From assembly GCA_048635425.1 (NCBI GenBank), contig JAIVYN010000062.1, forward strand, positions 1 to 15,969: a DNA stretch of 15,969 nt, in the 5' to 3' direction. This DNA comes from NIOZ-UU13 sp048635425 (GTDB taxonomy: Bacteria > Planctomycetota > Phycisphaerae > Sedimentisphaerales > Anaerobacaceae). Position numbers and translations under genes: made by a program. Numbering within the stretch: position 1 is the stretch's first letter; every line of letters starts with the position of its first letter. The notes below the pieces were generated by a model that saw nothing but the letters and a program-made list of their open reading frames with translations, made no database searches and was not told the origin of the DNA. Below are positions 14,677-15,969 of the stretch, piece by piece.

Positions 14677-15054
14677 ATGGGAAGAATACGTCAAATGATC
14701 AAGGTCAATGGACGAGAATGCTGGACATTATTTGACACGGGTGCTCGTAATACATATATTATTCATGCTGTGTCTTCATTATTGACAACTTCAAAAATCA
14801 AAAAACCATTTCGATCTGCGATAGGTGGACAAGTTAAAGAGACAACTGAAACAGCACTTTTAGAGGCTGAAATAGAAGAACGACGAATATCCACCCACGC
14901 GATGGTTATCGATGAAATTGGAAATGATGAAAATGGAACTCCCATTGAAATTCTTTTTGGTGCATTGGCGATGCAACAGTGGGGTATACGACTGATTCCT
15001 GAACAAGAGAAATTGGATATGTCACATTATCCAGAAGAATTTGTCGAATTCTAA
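14677..15054 (+). CDS. Retropepsin-like aspartyl protease family protein
   Basis: The 125-residue protein has a short beta-strand lead-in and then LFDTGARNTYI (18-28), the Asp-Thr-Gly motif that in retropepsin-like proteases gives one catalytic aspartate of a homodimer. EILFGALAMQQWGIRLIP near the C-terminus fits the second conserved hydrophobic-glycine strand of the fold. The length is right for a single-lobe protease, which would have to dimerise. There is no signal peptide. Substrate and role are unknown. I chose the ATG at 14677 because GAGG lies six nucleotides upstream; ATG at 14662 and TTG at 14644 are in frame but less well placed. The gene ends 15 nt before the 74-aa gene, and the two are probably one transcript. 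Confidence 0.75.
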   Translation: MGRIRQMIKVNGRECWTLFDTGARNTYIIHAVSSLLTTSKIKKPFRSAIGGQVKETTETALLEAEIEERRISTHAMVIDEIGNDENGTPIEILFGALAMQQWGIRLIPEQEKLDMSHYPEEFVEF

Positions 15055-15069
15055 ATCAACAAAGATATT

Positions 15070-15294
15070 ATGAAGAAGGCAAATAAGAAAAAAATGGCCG
15101 ATGATTTGCGGCCGGAATACGACCTCTCCAAATTCAAAGGTGGTGTGCGAGGCAAGTATGCGAAGCGGTTCAAACAGGGAACCAACTTGGTCCTCCTCTC
15201 CCCAGATATTGCCAAGTATTTTCCCGATGAACAATCGGTGAATACTGCGCTGAGGTTTCTGGTCAGAATTGCCAGAGCCGAGATTCGCCACTAA
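15070..15294 (+). CDS. Small antitoxin-like protein
   Basis: The 74-residue protein begins with a lysine-rich stretch. It then has EYDLSKFKGGVRGKYAKRF and a short strand-helix part with LVLLSPDIAKYFPDEQSVNTAL. From memory, short proteins of the YDFSKG-RGKYAKRY / DPDVAKVFPD-ESVNEAL type are common in cyanobacteria and related environmental genomes, often beside toxin-like genes, and they resemble ribbon-helix-helix antitoxins. I cannot name the family, and regulation of a toxin is a guess. It follows the retropepsin-like gene by 15 nt and is followed by an attC-like palindrome and a HEPN-like gene. The ATG has no strong ribosome binding site. Confidence 0.65.
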   Translation: MKKANKKKMADDLRPEYDLSKFKGGVRGKYAKRFKQGTNLVLLSPDIAKYFPDEQSVNTALRFLVRIARAEIRH

Positions 15295-15344
15295 CAAAGT
15301 CGGCGTAGCGAACGGGGGGCCAACTGTTCCAACGGCGGTTATAC
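15289..15344. repeat. Imperfect palindrome resembling an integron attC site
   Basis: The segment begins with CACTAAC followed by AA and ends in GTTATAC, close to the attC outer cores RYYYAAC and GTTRRRY, with one or two mismatches. Inside, GAACGG (15310-15315) pairs with CTGTTC (15324-15329), and CGGCGTAG (15301-15308) pairs imperfectly with CAACGGCG (15330-15337). One unpaired C at 15309 on the left arm recalls the extrahelical base of attC. The span of 56 nt equals the shortest known attC sites. It overlaps the stop codon of the 74-aa gene. No integrase or second copy is visible, so the call is weak. Confidence 0.25.
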
Positions 15345-15361
15345 GGGCAGGGAATCGAAGT

Positions 15362-15378
15362 TCCGCATCTTATGCGGA
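15362..15378. repeat. Perfect 7-bp hairpin upstream of the HEPN-like gene
   Basis: TCCGCAT, the triloop CTT and ATGCGGA form a perfect inverted repeat 37 nt before the ATG at 15416. No T-tract follows, so it may be an operator or an mRNA structure rather than a terminator. Confidence 0.45.
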
Positions 15379-15415
15379 TCAATGTAATCAATGTTATGAC
15401 TAAAACAGGTAAACC

Positions 15416-15969
15416 ATGTTGAAAATGATTTCCCACACTGACGAAGCTGCAAAGAAGATCGTCGAAAAGTTCTGCGGTCAGGTCGCTTGGCTGCTAAATG
15501 TACGTCGCATATACGCAGAGCTTTTTGAGGATGAGCAGTCACAAGTTCTTATGAAGAAAACAGCGTTTTCGTTCTTTGTAGATATAGGAAGGATAATTCA
15601 CGGCTACCTGTTGCTGGAATTTGCAAAAATCACAGACCGCGCAAAAACCGGCGAAAAGGAGAATTTCACCATTGACAACCTCATCGAGAGCATCGAATGG
15701 CCGCCGTACATCCGAGAAGAACTGAAAGCGTTGAGGGACAAAACAAAGCTTTTTAGAAACTATATTCTGCCCGCAAGGCACAAACTGCTTGCCCACACGG
15801 ATAAGGAAACATTTTTGGCAGATGGAACGCTTGGTAAATTCCCCGAAGGAGAGGATGAGGTATTTTTAGATACTCTGCGGAAGGTTTGTGACGTTACACA
15901 TAAAGACTGTTTCGGCACGATCCTCGGCGAGATAAGCACGGCTCAGTCAGGAGACGTAAGTGACCTTAA
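15416..15969 (+). CDS. HEPN/AbiU2-like protein, 3' end cut by window edge
   Basis: I translated this frame myself: 184 complete codons from the ATG at 15416 to the right edge with no stop; the last two bases, AA, open a further codon in this frame. The protein is almost all helical. GRIIHGYLLLEFAKITDRA (58-76) resembles the helix of AbiU2-type HEPN proteins that contains LE-x-x-K-x-TD. RHKLLAH (121-127) is the R-x(4-6)-H motif that carries RNase activity in HEPN proteins, although the residue after Arg is His rather than the more usual Asn. AbiU2-like proteins are linked to phage abortive infection. A toxin or defence role here is inferred from the family and from the small antitoxin-like gene upstream. 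AGGT five nucleotides upstream supports this start; Met4 is an alternative. Confidence 0.7.
   Translation, partial: MLKMISHTDEAAKKIVEKFCGQVAWLLNVRRIYAELFEDEQSQVLMKKTAFSFFVDIGRIIHGYLLLEFAKITDRAKTGEKENFTIDNLIESIEWPPYIREELKALRDKTKLFRNYILPARHKLLAHTDKETFLADGTLGKFPEGEDEVFLDTLRKVCDVTHKDCFGTILGEISTAQSGDVSDL

Noticed and set aside
1..15969. CRISPR array, tRNA, rRNA, insertion sequence
   Set aside because: I found no regularly spaced identical repeats, no tRNA-like fold or rRNA signature and no transposase or paired terminal repeats by eye.

Overview
The window looks like a chromosomal piece of a free-living, probably Planctomycetota-like bacterium, most likely from an environmental genome assembly. 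This taxonomic guess rests on the gene style (a vSGLT-type sugar symporter with a long insertion, a FlgI-like lipoprotein with HEAT-like repeats, a divergent GHMP kinase) and on the many degenerate short repeats between genes. It is inference, not a marker-gene result. I found no rRNA, tRNA, CRISPR array or transposase. No gene-free stretch exceeds 300 bases; the longest is 1475-1762.

Layout. (1) 1-1474, minus strand, cut by the left edge: one uninterrupted frame carrying a possible export signal, a CIA30-like domain, MsrB and MsrA, with a strong ribosome binding site in front of the MsrB part. (2) 1763-2950, plus: a YjbQ/UPF0047 protein and a flavodoxin-like FMN reductase with a four-cysteine motif. 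(3) 3059-8384, plus: a lipoprotein with a FlgI-like (P-ring) domain and HEAT-like repeats, then a complete smc. (4) 8540-9231, plus: a 65-aa protein overlapping by 4 nt a MNT/AbiEii-like nucleotidyltransferase, behind a promoter that predicts leaderless mRNA. (5) 9346-13496, minus: a Na+/sugar symporter, a galactokinase-like GHMP kinase and PyrK, closely spaced and probably one operon. (6) 13655-14512, minus: nnrD (NAD(P)HX dehydratase) with its own promoter and terminator. (7) 14570-15969, plus: an accessory island with a retropepsin-like protein, a 74-aa antitoxin-like protein, an attC-like imperfect palindrome and a HEPN/AbiU2-like protein cut by the right edge.

How the genes work together. 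The symporter and kinase make a plausible galactose-type uptake and phosphorylation pair. Smc, PyrK, NnrD and YjbQ are housekeeping functions. The methionine sulfoxide reductase fusion suggests repair of oxidised protein outside the cytoplasm, possibly with a second cytoplasmic product from the internal start. The two accessory modules (8540-9231 and 14677-15969) resemble toxin-antitoxin or defence cassettes. The least explained items are the CIA30-MsrB-MsrA fusion and its A6 junction, the FlgI/HEAT lipoprotein whose signal region contains a repeat-like palindrome, and the retropepsin/antitoxin/attC-like/HEPN island.
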